64,000 bases of DNA from CANMUM01 sp965263365 (GCA_965263365.1 OZ253672.1:1054001-1118000); one strand, 5' to 3'; positions 52,692 to 61,866 are shown, counted from the stretch's first letter. Program-made: numbers and translations. The notes: a model not told the origin generated them from the letters alone.

Positions 52692-53099
52692 ACCAATCAT
52701 CCAGCCGTCAAATGAAGGCAATTCTTCACGTACATCTTGAATAACCAGATAGGCGACATCATCATTCACATCAGAGGCTTTCGGGACGTAGCAAGCTTTC
52801 AATGTTATATTAATAAATTGCTCATCTACATTATCCCCTACGCGCAAGTTAATTTTTTTGACTTCTCCATTCAGCTTGTCCAGAAATAGAAGTTGTGCAT
52901 ACTGGCGCGGGATCATTTCTCCGAGCTGGTTCGTCTGCTCAATAGGCTCATCTAAAAGTTCGAGGTCTTGCAAAATACTGAGTGCCGTCGCCTCATCCTC
53001 TTGAAGCTCTCCACTATTTTCTTGAGCGTTAGCCCCGACGCTTACTGCCAATATGCAGTAAGTCACAAAGACAAAATATCCAAATATATTTAATTTCAT
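52566..53099 (-). CDS. DUF2155 periplasmic protein
   Basis: Signal peptide (YFVFVTYCILAVSVGANAQE), an acidic linker, and the DUF2155 domain: QYAQLLFLDKLNGEVKKINL, ITLKACYVPKAS, AYLVIQDV, and FDGWMIGSSPALSALDHPRYDVWVANC. Function unknown; in alphaproteobacteria it is regularly found between aat and the NDUFA12 gene. Its start overlaps the mlaD stop (ATGA), so it is coupled to it. Confidence 0.92.
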   Translation of the reverse strand: MKLNIFGYFVFVTYCILAVSVGANAQENSGELQEDEATALSILQDLELLDEPIEQTNQLGEMIPRQYAQLLFLDKLNGEVKKINLRVGDNVDEQFINITLKACYVPKASDVNDDVAYLVIQDVREELPSFDGWMIGSSPALSALDHPRYDVWVANCTDDGTAAIADGIVAPPVRPAE

Positions 53100-53542
53100 T
53101 CCGAAGAATCTCCCGCCGCAAAACTTGCAAAAAGATCGATTATCGACACCGAGTCTTGCGCATAAATAAACTGGTCTCCATCATTCATCATTTGAGAATC
53201 AGCCCCAGCCTGCACCTTAACAAACGAACCCCCAAGCAACCCTGAAGTCGCAATCGCAATTTCACTATCTGCCGGAATTTTATATGCCTGATCTATCGCT
53301 ACCGTTAATGCCACTTGATAAGTTTCATCTACCAAAGCAATATCCTTCACGGAGCCGATTTTAACGCCCCCCATCCGCACATCACCACCAACTTCTACGC
53401 CATCAACCGTAAAAAAGAGTCCCGTCAAATCATACGAGTCACTAGAAAACCCTTCGTTTCGGTTTAATACGAAAAAGAAAAACGCCATCGCGATACATAA
53501 TACAATCGCACCGACAATTGTTTCTACCCAAGACGACTTCAT
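53096..53542 (-). CDS. mlaD: MlaD-like MCE-domain protein
   Basis: Single N-terminal membrane helix (VGAIVLCIAMAFFFFVLN) and one MCE domain: LTGLFFTVDGVEVGGDVRMGGVKIGSV, with IATSGLLGGSFVKV near the end. MlaD oligomers bind phospholipid between the membranes in the Mla pathway. No mlaE/mlaF genes are here; isolation of mlaD beside NDUFA12 and DUF2155 is typical of alphaproteobacteria. The ATG at 53542 overlaps the NDUFA12 stop (ATGA). Confidence 0.92.
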   Translation of the reverse strand: MKSSWVETIVGAIVLCIAMAFFFFVLNRNEGFSSDSYDLTGLFFTVDGVEVGGDVRMGGVKIGSVKDIALVDETYQVALTVAIDQAYKIPADSEIAIATSGLLGGSFVKVQAGADSQMMNDGDQFIYAQDSVSIIDLFASFAAGDSSE

Positions 53543-53910
53543 GAGTTTGGATTCCAAGCCGTATATGTCCCCTGAGTTTGACCGTCAGAATATTGTGATC
53601 CGGCCGGTGCATAGGCATGCTCAGTACCCGTCATATTTTCTTGATGTTCTAATTCCCAATCTTGACGCTCAAGCGCATCTTGACCTGGGCGATTATCATA
53701 AGTGTGATGGAGCCAACCATGCCATTCTGTGGGCACACGGCTCGCCTCGCTATACCCAGCGTAAACCACCCATCTGCGTCCATTTTTTGATTCGAAATAA
53801 GAGTTTCCGAACTGATCTTCACCCACTTTAGCGCCCTTGAGCCAAGTAAATAAACGCGTGCCGATGGTTTGACCATTCCACCAAGTTAAAAGCTGAAGAA
53901 CAAAGCGCAT
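53539..53910 (-). CDS. NDUFA12-family complex I accessory subunit
   Basis: Homologue of the mitochondrial complex I subunit B17.2 (NDUFA12), found in alphaproteobacterial NADH:quinone oxidoreductase. From the ATG at 53910 (GGAG seven bases upstream): WWNGQTIGTRLFTWLKGAKVG, FGNSYFESKNGRRWVVYAG, RVPTEWHGWLHHTYD and HAYAPAGSQ. Length 123 is usual. No nuo genes are in the window. Confidence 0.95.
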   Translation of the reverse strand: MRFVLQLLTWWNGQTIGTRLFTWLKGAKVGEDQFGNSYFESKNGRRWVVYAGYSEASRVPTEWHGWLHHTYDNRPGQDALERQDWELEHQENMTGTEHAYAPAGSQYSDGQTQGTYTAWNPNS

Positions 53911-54082
53911 TATTAAACTCCAATTGCACTGGCTAATCACATTCTTAATAAGCGAAATCACTTGTGTCGTCTAGTCGATTGATGGGCGAGATCATTAAAC
54001 GCACAAAACCGCTGCTCAATTTCCAAAATTTTCCCAAGACCAGACTTGCTTGACCAGACTTAAAATCCAAACACTCAGGACT
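53911..54082. other. Gap between ftsH and the NDUFA12 gene with a short direct repeat
   Basis: 172 bp on the 3' side of ftsH. GACCAGACTT occurs at 54038-54047 and again at 54052-54061 (14-bp period). No gene or convincing terminator; the promoter for NDUFA12-mlaD-DUF2155 should be here. Confidence 0.5.
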
Positions 54083-55981
54083 CTAAGCTTCTACGGAATC
54101 ATCGCCAGCCGAACGGCGTTTGCGCCCAGTTTTCGGGATAACCTGAACGCTTTGTTTTGGCATCGCAGGCGGGTTGCCATCTTCGTCGCGATCCAGTGGT
54201 TTTCCGGCCATGACCGTGTCGATTTCTTCTCCCGTCAGCGTCTCATATTCAAGCAAGCCTTGGGCGATACGTTCAAACTTAGCTTTGTGTTTTTTGAGCA
54301 GCTTAACGGCCGTATCATAGCCATCATCGATTAGCTTTTTCACTTCGTCTTCAATAATCTGCTTGGTATTTGCGGATACCGAAAAACCACCGGTCTGTCC
54401 AGCATAACCCGATTGCGCTTCGCTATAATCAATCGATCCAACCGCATCTGACATGCCCCACTGCATAACCATCGCTCGAGCAAGTGCAGAAGCCTGTTGA
54501 ATATCACCCGCAGGGCCGTTTGACACATGGTCTTCGCCGTATTTAATGATTTCAGCAGCTTTCCCTGCCATTGTCATCGCAATTTTCTGCTGACATTCAT
54601 CTTTATGCCAGTTCAAACGGTCAATTTCAGGCAAGCTCATCACAAGGCCAAGCGCACCGCCGCGCGGGATAATTGTTGCCTTATAAACGGGATCGCATAA
54701 AGGAAGCAATTTACCAACAAGCGCGTGTCCAGCCTCATGATAAGCTGTTTTTTCCTTTTGATCTTCTGTCAACACCATTGATTTGCGTTCAGGACCCATC
54801 ATGATTTTGTCTTTCGCGGTCTCAAAATCATTCATGCGGACTTGTTTATGGCCATTTCGCGCAGCCATCAGAGAAGCCTCATTCACAAGATTGGCTAAAT
54901 CCGCGCCTGAGAATCCTGGTGTTCCGCGCGCAATAATCCGTAAATCTACATTAGGACCAAGTGGCACCTTACGCGCATGGACATTCAAAATGGCTTCCCG
55001 ACCTTTAATATCCGGATTTGGTACTGTAACTTGGCGATCAAATCGACCTGGACGTAAAAGAGCAGGATCCAAAACGTCACGCCGGTTGGTCGCCGCCATG
55101 ATGATCACGCCCTCGTTCGCATCAAATCCGTCCATTTCCACAAGCAACTGATTCAAAGTCTGTTCACGCTCGTCATTTCCGCCGCCATAGCCCGCGCCAC
55201 GATGACGTCCAACCGCATCAATCTCGTCAATGAAAACAATACACGGCGCATTTTTCTTGGCTTGCTCGAACATATCACGTACGCGCGACGCACCTACACC
55301 CACAAACATTTCGACAAAATCTGACCCCGAGATCGTAAAGAAAGGCACCTCCGCCTCGCCCGCAACTGCGCGCGCAAGTAGTGTTTTCCCCGTTCCCGGA
55401 GGGCCGACCAAAAGAGCACCTTTTGGAATTTTGCCACCCAAGCGCGAATATTTTGAAGGCTCCTTTAGAAAATCAACAATCTCGTAAAGCTCGGTCTTCG
55501 CCTCATCAATGCCCGCCACATCGTCAAAAGTGACACGTCCATTGGCTTCATTAAGCATTTTGGCACGTGACTTCCCAAAGCCCATGGCGCCACCTTTGCC
55601 TCCACCTTGCATTCGGTTCATCATGAACATCAAAAAACCGATAAGCAATATAAATGGCAGCAGGTACATAAACACCTCAACCAAGATTGAACGCTGCTGT
55701 GAAATCGCCTCAAACTCAACTTCATTGTCAATTAAAAACTGAGTAATTTCGAAATCACCCGTTCTCACTGCCGCATATTTTTTTCCATCAACGTAAAAAG
55801 TGACGCTTTCACCATTGATTTCAATATCGCTCGCTTGATTATTCTCAACATATTCGACGAATTCGCTTAAGGTCTTAGCATCTCCAGCCGCCGACATATT
55901 CGAGTTTCCAAAAAACACAACAGCAAGCATCACCAATACAGCGATGATGACGTAAGGGCCAAAGTTTCGTTGATTTTCCAA
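54083..55981 (-). CDS. ftsH: ATP-dependent zinc metalloprotease FtsH
   Basis: Membrane-anchored AAA protease. Two N-terminal membrane segments flank a periplasmic domain; Walker A is GPPGTGKT, Walker B FIDEIDAVGRHRG, the SRH contains NRRDVLDPALLRPGRFD and the zinc site is HEAGH. Length 632. The start is TTG with a strong AGGAG six bases upstream; there is no nearby ATG. It follows tilS by 121 bp, the conserved alphaproteobacterial order. Confidence 0.98.
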   Translation of the reverse strand: MENQRNFGPYVIIAVLVMLAVVFFGNSNMSAAGDAKTLSEFVEYVENNQASDIEINGESVTFYVDGKKYAAVRTGDFEITQFLIDNEVEFEAISQQRSILVEVFMYLLPFILLIGFLMFMMNRMQGGGKGGAMGFGKSRAKMLNEANGRVTFDDVAGIDEAKTELYEIVDFLKEPSKYSRLGGKIPKGALLVGPPGTGKTLLARAVAGEAEVPFFTISGSDFVEMFVGVGASRVRDMFEQAKKNAPCIVFIDEIDAVGRHRGAGYGGGNDEREQTLNQLLVEMDGFDANEGVIIMAATNRRDVLDPALLRPGRFDRQVTVPNPDIKGREAILNVHARKVPLGPNVDLRIIARGTPGFSGADLANLVNEASLMAARNGHKQVRMNDFETAKDKIMMGPERKSMVLTEDQKEKTAYHEAGHALVGKLLPLCDPVYKATIIPRGGALGLVMSLPEIDRLNWHKDECQQKIAMTMAGKAAEIIKYGEDHVSNGPAGDIQQASALARAMVMQWGMSDAVGSIDYSEAQSGYAGQTGGFSVSANTKQIIEDEVKKLIDDGYDTAVKLLKKHKAKFERIAQGLLEYETLTGEEIDTVMAGKPLDRDEDGNPPAMPKQSVQVIPKTGRKRRSAGDDSVEA

Positions 55982-56102
55982 AAGTCACTCCTGACACAAA
56001 ATATAATCTAGATTTTTAAATAGGTATATCCACTAAAAACTTCAACGCGAAATTAACAAAAAATTACTGGTTGAAAAACCAAGCCTACTCAACAACACCC
56101 TA

Positions 56103-57374
56103 TTATTCAGAATCCCGCAATTCAAAGCCAAATTTTTCTCTTAAGTTAAAGTCCTTTAAGCCAGAAAAACTTGCGCAACCTCCGCTAATAGAAGTCGCAT
56201 TTCTTTCAAGCGCAAAATTGCGGGTGGGCAACGTCTTCGCCGCTTCAAACGAAATCCCAAGCGTGCGCCACTCGTAAATTTCGCCGACATTATCACCGGC
56301 CGCCTTTATTTCAAAATGCGTTTCTCGATTAGGTGCAATTTCCCAAAGATGCCACCGATCAAATGATTTCCACTCTATATTTGCAAATTCAGCACAGACC
56401 GTAATTTCGCTTGAATTCCACCGGAAAAAAGAACGCATAAATGTGTCGCCCCCCTCTCGCGTAAATTTTAATTTGTTTAAAAAACCCTCTATATTTTCTT
56501 GACGCGCGCGGTATTGGGAACGTCCAAAATATTTCGCAATTTCTGCGATCATATAAAATTGGGTGGCATTAGGCAACGCCTCAAAAAGCGCGCGCGATAT
56601 TCCCAATTCAACGCCCTCCATTTTCCAGAAAGCCACTTCCTTAAATGCGCTTCGAACCGATAATTCAACAACTTCACGTTCATTTTGAAGGTTGGCAATC
56701 GTTTTTCCAATTCGTTTCAACGAAAACGTATTGTCTTCAAATTCATGAAGCAATTTTCGAATTTTTACACGGTCATATTTCGGATCGACATTGCTTGGAT
56801 CAGAGCACCACTCGATGTGTTTAGACAAAAGATATTCTTGAAGTGATTTTCGTCTAATTCCAAGCATGGGTCGAATTAATTTCAGCCCAGAGACCTTCTT
56901 TTCGACAGGCATCGCCGTAAGCCCTGACAGGCCCGAGCCCCGAAATGCATTCAAAAAAAAGGTCTCAACTTGATCATCTAAGGTGTGGCCAACCGCCAAA
57001 TATTCAGCCTCAAACTCAACGGCTAATTTCTCAAGAGCCTCGTAACGCACACTGCGCGCATTGGCAGATATGTTGCCCTTTGGCGAGACCTCAACTTGAA
57101 TTGCACGATGTTCAACACCGCGCAACTCACAAAAATTTCTTACAAGTTGAATTTCTTGAGCCGAATTTTCACGAAGACCATGATCAACGCTCGCGACACA
57201 CAAATTATTGAATTCACTTTCACAAAATAGTTCTAAAAGCGCGAGACTATCTGAACCGCCTGAAACCGCAACACAAATCCGACTGCTGGCGCCAACGCGG
57301 CTGTCATCACATTGATCATTCCCAAAAATATGATCAATGGACTGCTGAAAAGCGTTTTTGATTTCCTGTTGCAC
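56103..57374 (-). CDS. tilS: tRNA(Ile)-lysidine synthase
   Basis: Modifies C34 of the tRNA-Ile CAU anticodon to lysidine. The PP-loop SGGSDSLALLELF is near residue 35, with SVDHGLRENSAQEI, VGHTLDDQVETFFLNAFRGSG and IRPMLGIRRKSLQEYL following. The C-terminal half is divergent. The start appears to be GTG (57374), with an AAAAG next to it. Upstream is the tolA-like gene, where cpoB would usually stand. Confidence 0.95.
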   Translation of the reverse strand: MQQEIKNAFQQSIDHIFGNDQCDDSRVGASSRICVAVSGGSDSLALLELFCESEFNNLCVASVDHGLRENSAQEIQLVRNFCELRGVEHRAIQVEVSPKGNISANARSVRYEALEKLAVEFEAEYLAVGHTLDDQVETFFLNAFRGSGLSGLTAMPVEKKVSGLKLIRPMLGIRRKSLQEYLLSKHIEWCSDPSNVDPKYDRVKIRKLLHEFEDNTFSLKRIGKTIANLQNEREVVELSVRSAFKEVAFWKMEGVELGISRALFEALPNATQFYMIAEIAKYFGRSQYRARQENIEGFLNKLKFTREGGDTFMRSFFRWNSSEITVCAEFANIEWKSFDRWHLWEIAPNRETHFEIKAAGDNVGEIYEWRTLGISFEAAKTLPTRNFALERNATSISGGCASFSGLKDFNLREKFGFELRDSE

Positions 57375-57418
57375 CTTTTCGTCGTAAGCTGTGTCGACTT
57401 ATAATTCAAGAAATTTTG

Positions 57419-58498
57419 TTATAACGTCAGTCGACTTGGCGGCGCGATCGCAGATCGAGGAGCGAAGGCGCTACCTTCATCCGAAGAATTGTTGGATTGC
57501 GACGATTCTGGCGACGAAACGACTTCGCTTTCTTGATTAACCACACCTTCTTGATCATTAGAACTCTCTTGAAGAAGAGAATTCAAAATTGCGGCCGCTT
57601 CACCGTCTTCGTTCACAACCTCTTCGACCAAATCATCAATGGTTTGCTCAACCACTTCTTGCACTTGGTTCAAAGCTGATGCGACTTCGGTACGAAGTGC
57701 CCCACGGGCCGGCGGAACTTGGGCAGATATAGAGGGTGCAATTGCTTCGCTTTGTTCAGTTGATGTTTGCACCTCAGCTTCTAATTGCGCTCCCGTATTT
57801 GAAATTGCTTCCTCTTGCGCACCTTGAACATCTTCTGAATTTTCCAGCGAATTGTTCGGAGCATCAGCCAATTGCACGCCCAAATCCTGCGGACGTGATG
57901 GTGGCAAAGCTGCTAATTGCACACCCGCATCTTGTAGAGAACCCACGAAATTATTGCCAATTTGATCCCCCACAGTTTCAACTTCATCAACAAGTTCGCT
58001 TAAGATCGCATCTATTTCGGCCTGCTCATTTTCACTTTCAGTTTCAGTTTGAGGCGCGTTTTCTGTAACCGCAACTTGAGTGTCGCCCAAATCACTTGGC
58101 CTTGCAATGGGTGCGATCGCCGCTCTTGGGGCACCGTCACCAATAGGTGGCGGTCCAGAAGGCACTTCAACGGGAGCCGCAGGCGTTTCAACTGGGTCAG
58201 TAAAACTTCTAATTACTTCAACTTCAATAGGCGTTTCATCAATCACAGGGGCTTGTGATTCCTCAGCTGTCGCTGCTTCATTCTCAAGCACTTCGGTTTG
58301 CTCAATTTCATCTGCAGGCTCCGCAGGCACTTGCTCTTCTTCAAAAGGCTCATCAATAAGGGCATCCTCTTCATCAATGACTTGAGTATTCTCGATGACC
58401 ACTTCTCTCGACGTAAATTGTTGCGCCCCGAAATAAAGAACCGCTCCGATTATCATCGTATGCATTAAAATAGAAAGTATCGTTGCCCGTGAATTCAA
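57419..58498 (-). CDS. TolA-like envelope protein lacking the C-terminal TolA domain
   Basis: 359 residues. One N-terminal membrane segment (ILMHTMIIGAVLYFGAQQF), then a long acidic Glu/Ala/Val/Pro region with no recognisable fold. Repeated short units are visible: APRAAIAPIARPSDLG, PPSRPQDLGVQLA and, at the very end, APRSAIAPPSRLTL. By position (tolQ-tolR-x) it is TolA, but domain III, which binds Pal and TolB partners, is absent. The stop follows RLTL, a sequence that in other alphaproteobacterial TolA proteins often begins domain III. TTG start overlapping the tolR stop (TTGA). Truncation or a naturally short variant are both possible. Confidence 0.7.
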   Translation of the reverse strand: MNSRATILSILMHTMIIGAVLYFGAQQFTSREVVIENTQVIDEEDALIDEPFEEEQVPAEPADEIEQTEVLENEAATAEESQAPVIDETPIEVEVIRSFTDPVETPAAPVEVPSGPPPIGDGAPRAAIAPIARPSDLGDTQVAVTENAPQTETESENEQAEIDAILSELVDEVETVGDQIGNNFVGSLQDAGVQLAALPPSRPQDLGVQLADAPNNSLENSEDVQGAQEEAISNTGAQLEAEVQTSTEQSEAIAPSISAQVPPARGALRTEVASALNQVQEVVEQTIDDLVEEVVNEDGEAAAILNSLLQESSNDQEGVVNQESEVVSSPESSQSNNSSDEGSAFAPRSAIAPPSRLTL

Positions 58499-58947
58499 TT
58501 TGTGACCCCATCTGAATTTGTGGAAACTTCTCCAACCAAACCAATATCGGAAAATCCAGCCCGATTCAAAACGCCCATCACTTCAAAAACACGCGCATAG
58601 CTCGCATTTGAGTCCGCTCTCAAGAATAACTTCGGATCAGGCGCCCCAGCCGACACTTCTTCAATATAGGCGGAAATATCTTCGAGCGTGACCGCTTGAG
58701 AACCAACTTGAATTTCACCGCTATTTGAAATTGTCACCTCTATGGAAGACGGTCCCAAAGAGACAACTTCGCTCGACTGCGCATCAGGCAAAGATACGTC
58801 CAAACTTGATTGCTCAATTGGTGGCAACATGGGCGCGGTCACCATAAAAATGACAAGTACAACAAGCATTACATCAACCATTGGCGTCACATTGATTTCA
58901 GAAATTGGCTTTTGTTGCCGCGCAAGACGCATATCTCGCATGGGCAT
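58495..58947 (-). CDS. tolR: TolR/ExbD-family biopolymer transport protein
   Basis: 150 residues: a cytoplasmic start (ISEINVTPMVDVMLVVLVIFM) with the channel Asp in the membrane helix, and a periplasmic domain (LPDAQSSEVVSLG through LFLRADSNASYARVFEVM). TolR forms the proton channel with TolQ. Its ATG overlaps the tolQ stop (TAATG arrangement), and the tolA-like gene overlaps its stop. Confidence 0.95.
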   Translation of the reverse strand: MPMRDMRLARQQKPISEINVTPMVDVMLVVLVIFMVTAPMLPPIEQSSLDVSLPDAQSSEVVSLGPSSIEVTISNSGEIQVGSQAVTLEDISAYIEEVSAGAPDPKLFLRADSNASYARVFEVMGVLNRAGFSDIGLVGEVSTNSDGVTN

Positions 58948-59654
58948 TAGAAATCCCCTCGTTTTTTAATTTGCCTTGAAACAAGCAATCCAAATTCATC
59001 TATGAAATTTAAATATGAACTCGAAATATTCTCGAAGTCTCGCGAAAATTTATTATAAAAAATAACCGCAGGAATTGCAGCAACCAAGCCTATTGCTGTG
59101 GCGACCAAGGCTTCGGCAATACCGGGCGCGACAACGGCCAAATCAGTTGAACGCATTACCGCAATATCTTGAAAAGATGTTTTAATTCCCCAAACTGTTC
59201 CAAATAAACCAATGAAAGGTGCGGTTGACCCGATCGTCGCCAAAATCCCCGTACCCTCTTCCCAGTCTTGACGCGCATCTGACAGGCTAATCAACATTGA
59301 TTTTTCAATTCTCTCTTCGGCACCGTCGATAAAGGCGCCTTGATCCGAATAGCTCTTGCGCCATTGACGCATGCCCGCTCTAAATACGGACTCCATATCA
59401 TGAGAACTTTGAGTATTTGTGTGCTTATACAATTCGTCCATAGTAATGCCAGACCGAAATGCTTCCAAAAAATCACTCATGTTATTTCGCAAACTGCGCA
59501 CCAAAAGCCATTTCGAAATGGCAACCGACCATGCCCAAATTGACGCAATCACGAGAATAATCATTACGATTTTCACTGCAAGGCTGGCCCTAAAAAATAG
59601 GGCAATTAAACCGAAATCTGCCTGCGTAAGCGCGCCTACAACTTCATTTTCCAT
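58947..59654 (-). CDS. tolQ: TolQ/ExbB-family motor protein
   Basis: Three-helix membrane protein of 235 residues from the ATG at 59654. TM1 is VKIVMIILVIASIWAWSVAI; TM2 and TM3 carry GILATIGSTAPFIGLFGTVWGI and ATAIGLVAAIPAVIFYN, the latter with the conserved Thr/Ser facing the channel. The Tol complex uses proton motive force for outer-membrane constriction in division. The frame is open to 59687. Confidence 0.96.
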   Translation of the reverse strand: MENEVVGALTQADFGLIALFFRASLAVKIVMIILVIASIWAWSVAISKWLLVRSLRNNMSDFLEAFRSGITMDELYKHTNTQSSHDMESVFRAGMRQWRKSYSDQGAFIDGAEERIEKSMLISLSDARQDWEEGTGILATIGSTAPFIGLFGTVWGIKTSFQDIAVMRSTDLAVVAPGIAEALVATAIGLVAAIPAVIFYNKFSRDFENISSSYLNFIDEFGLLVSRQIKKRGDF

Positions 59655-59775
59655 TAATTCTGCTCGTTTTATACTGGCTTTTGCCAAATTTTTATATGTC
59701 TAACACCTAGCACAGGCGCGTTCAAATTCAAGTCCTGAATTATTGGACTCAATTTTTGGTTATTTCTTGCCTAAA

Positions 59776-60843
59776 TCAAAATCGAAACGGACGCTTCATC
59801 CACAATTTTCGCCAAAACCTCTCAAATTCAGACTTATGCCCCCAAGTTTGATACTTTCGCTGCCGCTTTAGCCGCGCCAGAATCTCATGCAGAAAAGCTC
59901 GGTTTTCGGAGTCTGTAATTTGGACAGATGCAAAATAGAGTTTAGCTTCTCGAATATCTTGGTGTTGAATTGAGAAATTCCGCCAAGTCGCAAGATCGAG
60001 AAATTTTGCAGCGCTCGCCGCCAGCAACCAATTCACTTCCTCTTGGTTGAGTTCTGTTTGATAAGGCCGACACAACGCTTCAAATGAATGCGCGCTTGCG
60101 ATCACTTCTTGCAATTCACCTTGATATTCAATCTCTCCTCTTTGTGCCATTCGGCGCTGAGAATTAAGAGCCGCTAATTGACCATAAAAAGCCTGCACAC
60201 GCCCGCGCCTCACATCACCCGAGCTTACCGAATTTGTATGTATTCGGTATTTCCCAAGCACGTCCGCAAGCACATGCGATTTAAACCCATCATGAATACG
60301 CCAACACATATCGGCATCTTCAGAGAGATGCGCCTGATGAATGCCACCAATTTTATGAATTAAATCAGCACGCATTGTCATAAACGAGTGTTGCAAATAA
60401 GGTTCGACTGCTGGGTACCAATAGCGATTTTGTTTAAAAAAATCATCTCTCGACAAACCCAAATTCATCACCAAACCCTGCCCGTCAATATTCAAGACAC
60501 GCGCCCCGACAGCGTCCGCATCTGTATACTCAAGATATTCAATCGGCTTTGAAATTCGGTTTGGGAAATAGACGTCATCGGCATCAACGCGCGCAACATA
60601 TTCACTATCGATCAACTCGAAACCAGCGTTGAGCGTCTTAACAAGTCCCATGTTTTTCTGATGAATAACGCGCAAATTCGGAAACCGAAACTTGGATAAT
60701 ACGTCTTGCCAATCATCGGTGGAACCGTCATTCATAATCAGCAATTCGTAATCTTCGAAGTCTTGAGCCAAAATTGAAGCCAATGTTTCCGAAAAATACG
60801 CGCCGGGATTATAGACAGGCATCAAAAGCGTAACTTTGGGCAT
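59776..60843 (-). CDS. Family 2 glycosyltransferase
   Basis: GT-A enzyme of 355 residues: TLLMPVYNPGAYFSETLAS, LLIMNDGSTDD, GLVKTLNAGFEL and the metal-binding VARVDADDVYFPNRI, with a catalytic-loop EDADMCWRIHDG further on. No membrane segments. It probably modifies an envelope glycan, but donor and acceptor cannot be read. It overlaps by one base with the unknown gene upstream and sits inside the otherwise conserved ybgC-tolQ interval. Confidence 0.9.
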   Translation of the reverse strand: MPKVTLLMPVYNPGAYFSETLASILAQDFEDYELLIMNDGSTDDWQDVLSKFRFPNLRVIHQKNMGLVKTLNAGFELIDSEYVARVDADDVYFPNRISKPIEYLEYTDADAVGARVLNIDGQGLVMNLGLSRDDFFKQNRYWYPAVEPYLQHSFMTMRADLIHKIGGIHQAHLSEDADMCWRIHDGFKSHVLADVLGKYRIHTNSVSSGDVRRGRVQAFYGQLAALNSQRRMAQRGEIEYQGELQEVIASAHSFEALCRPYQTELNQEEVNWLLAASAAKFLDLATWRNFSIQHQDIREAKLYFASVQITDSENRAFLHEILARLKRQRKYQTWGHKSEFERFWRKLWMKRPFRF

Positions 60844-61340
60844 TAGCGAAACTCCTTGACATCAAAAAGACTGAGGCGAAACCAATGCCAATCTGGGAAA
60901 AAAATATTCGCCCGTAACTCCTTCGACTTAAAATTAATCTTTGAAACCGCCTCACCCAAAGGAATTTCAAGCTCAAAAACTTCATCTGGAATATTCATAT
61001 CCAAAAGCGGAATGGATTGTTCCTGCTTAAAATTTTTTGCGTATACATTGGGAAAGACGCGAAGCGCAGGCGCATAGCGCATTTTAAGTTGAACGGCCTT
61101 GGCTTGCTCTGAAATATCGATCTCTAGAGACAAATATTCGCCCAAAACTCTTTGATCGCTATAGATTTCAATCGAAGGCGACACGCAATGATCAGTTGCG
61201 CGCGCGAAAACCTTCATTTGACTATCTCGCGGAAAGCCGAGCGCAATGCCGTTTCCTAAAATTTGATAAGGATCGATCCTCTGAAAATCACGCGTAAAAG
61301 AGCCAATATTCAATTCTCTATACAATTCGCGCTCACTCAT
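60843..61340 (-). CDS. Unknown 165-residue protein linked to a glycosyltransferase
   Basis: I do not recognise this protein. It has no signal peptide or membrane segment. The composition suggests an all-beta, carbohydrate-binding-like fold: alternating strands such as PSIEIYSDQRVLGEYLSLEI, AVQLKMRYAPALRVFPNVY and ELRANIFFPDWHWFRLSLFD. The stop overlaps the glycosyltransferase start (TAATG), so the two are co-translated and may act on the same substrate; this is inference. Confidence 0.65.
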   Translation of the reverse strand: MSERELYRELNIGSFTRDFQRIDPYQILGNGIALGFPRDSQMKVFARATDHCVSPSIEIYSDQRVLGEYLSLEIDISEQAKAVQLKMRYAPALRVFPNVYAKNFKQEQSIPLLDMNIPDEVFELEIPLGEAVSKINFKSKELRANIFFPDWHWFRLSLFDVKEFR

Positions 61341-61401
61341 AAATTTAGCTTTACACCCAAAATTAACGACAAGAGATTGTTAGGCGTTGAGATTGCAAAA
61401 G

Positions 61402-61860
61402 TCAAATTGAGCGCTTCATGAATATCGAGTTCGGATCGTCTTGATAATATGTAAAAGGTTCACATTTTACAAATCCGGATTTTTCGTAAAAACGAACGGC
61501 GGCATCGAAATTGGGGGTATTCCCTGTCTCCAAATAAATATTCGTCATCGCTATTGAACGAGCTCTTGCGAAAACAAAATCAAGCAATGATTGCGCGCCG
61601 CCATGCCCTCTTTTTTCTGAGAGAACATGCATAGACTTTAACTCGCCAGAAGTCTTACCAAGCCGCTTTAGTGCTGCCATGCCGACCACTTCACCATCCT
61701 CGCGCGCGACGTAAAACTCAACATCATGCGCACGCAGTTCTGACACATCCAATCTGTGGCAGCTTTCAGGCGGCGTTTGAGATTCACAATGAATGTGATG
61801 ACGCTCAATAAGGGCAAGCAGATTCGGATCATCAATTTTTTTATCAATTTCGATAATCAT
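61402..61860 (-). CDS. GNAT-family N-acetyltransferase
   Basis: 152 residues with a GNAT core: YVAREDGEVVGMAALKRL (strand 4 region), the acetyl-CoA loop SEKRGHGGAQSLLDFVFARA, and IYLETGNTPNFDAAVRFYEKSGFVKC. This resembles PA4866/YjhQ-like small-molecule acetyltransferases ending in a Phe-Met strand. The substrate is unknown. It is six bases downstream of ybgC, so possibly co-transcribed with ruvAB-ybgC. Confidence 0.9.
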   Translation of the reverse strand: MIIEIDKKIDDPNLLALIERHHIHCESQTPPESCHRLDVSELRAHDVEFYVAREDGEVVGMAALKRLGKTSGELKSMHVLSEKRGHGGAQSLLDFVFARARSIAMTNIYLETGNTPNFDAAVRFYEKSGFVKCEPFTYYQDDPNSIFMKRSI

Positions 61861-61866
61861 TTATAG

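Noticed and set aside
59731..59749. AGTCC/GGACT hairpin between tolQ and the glycosyltransferase gene
   Set aside because: Stem of 5 bp with a 9-base loop and a poor T-run on the coding strand.
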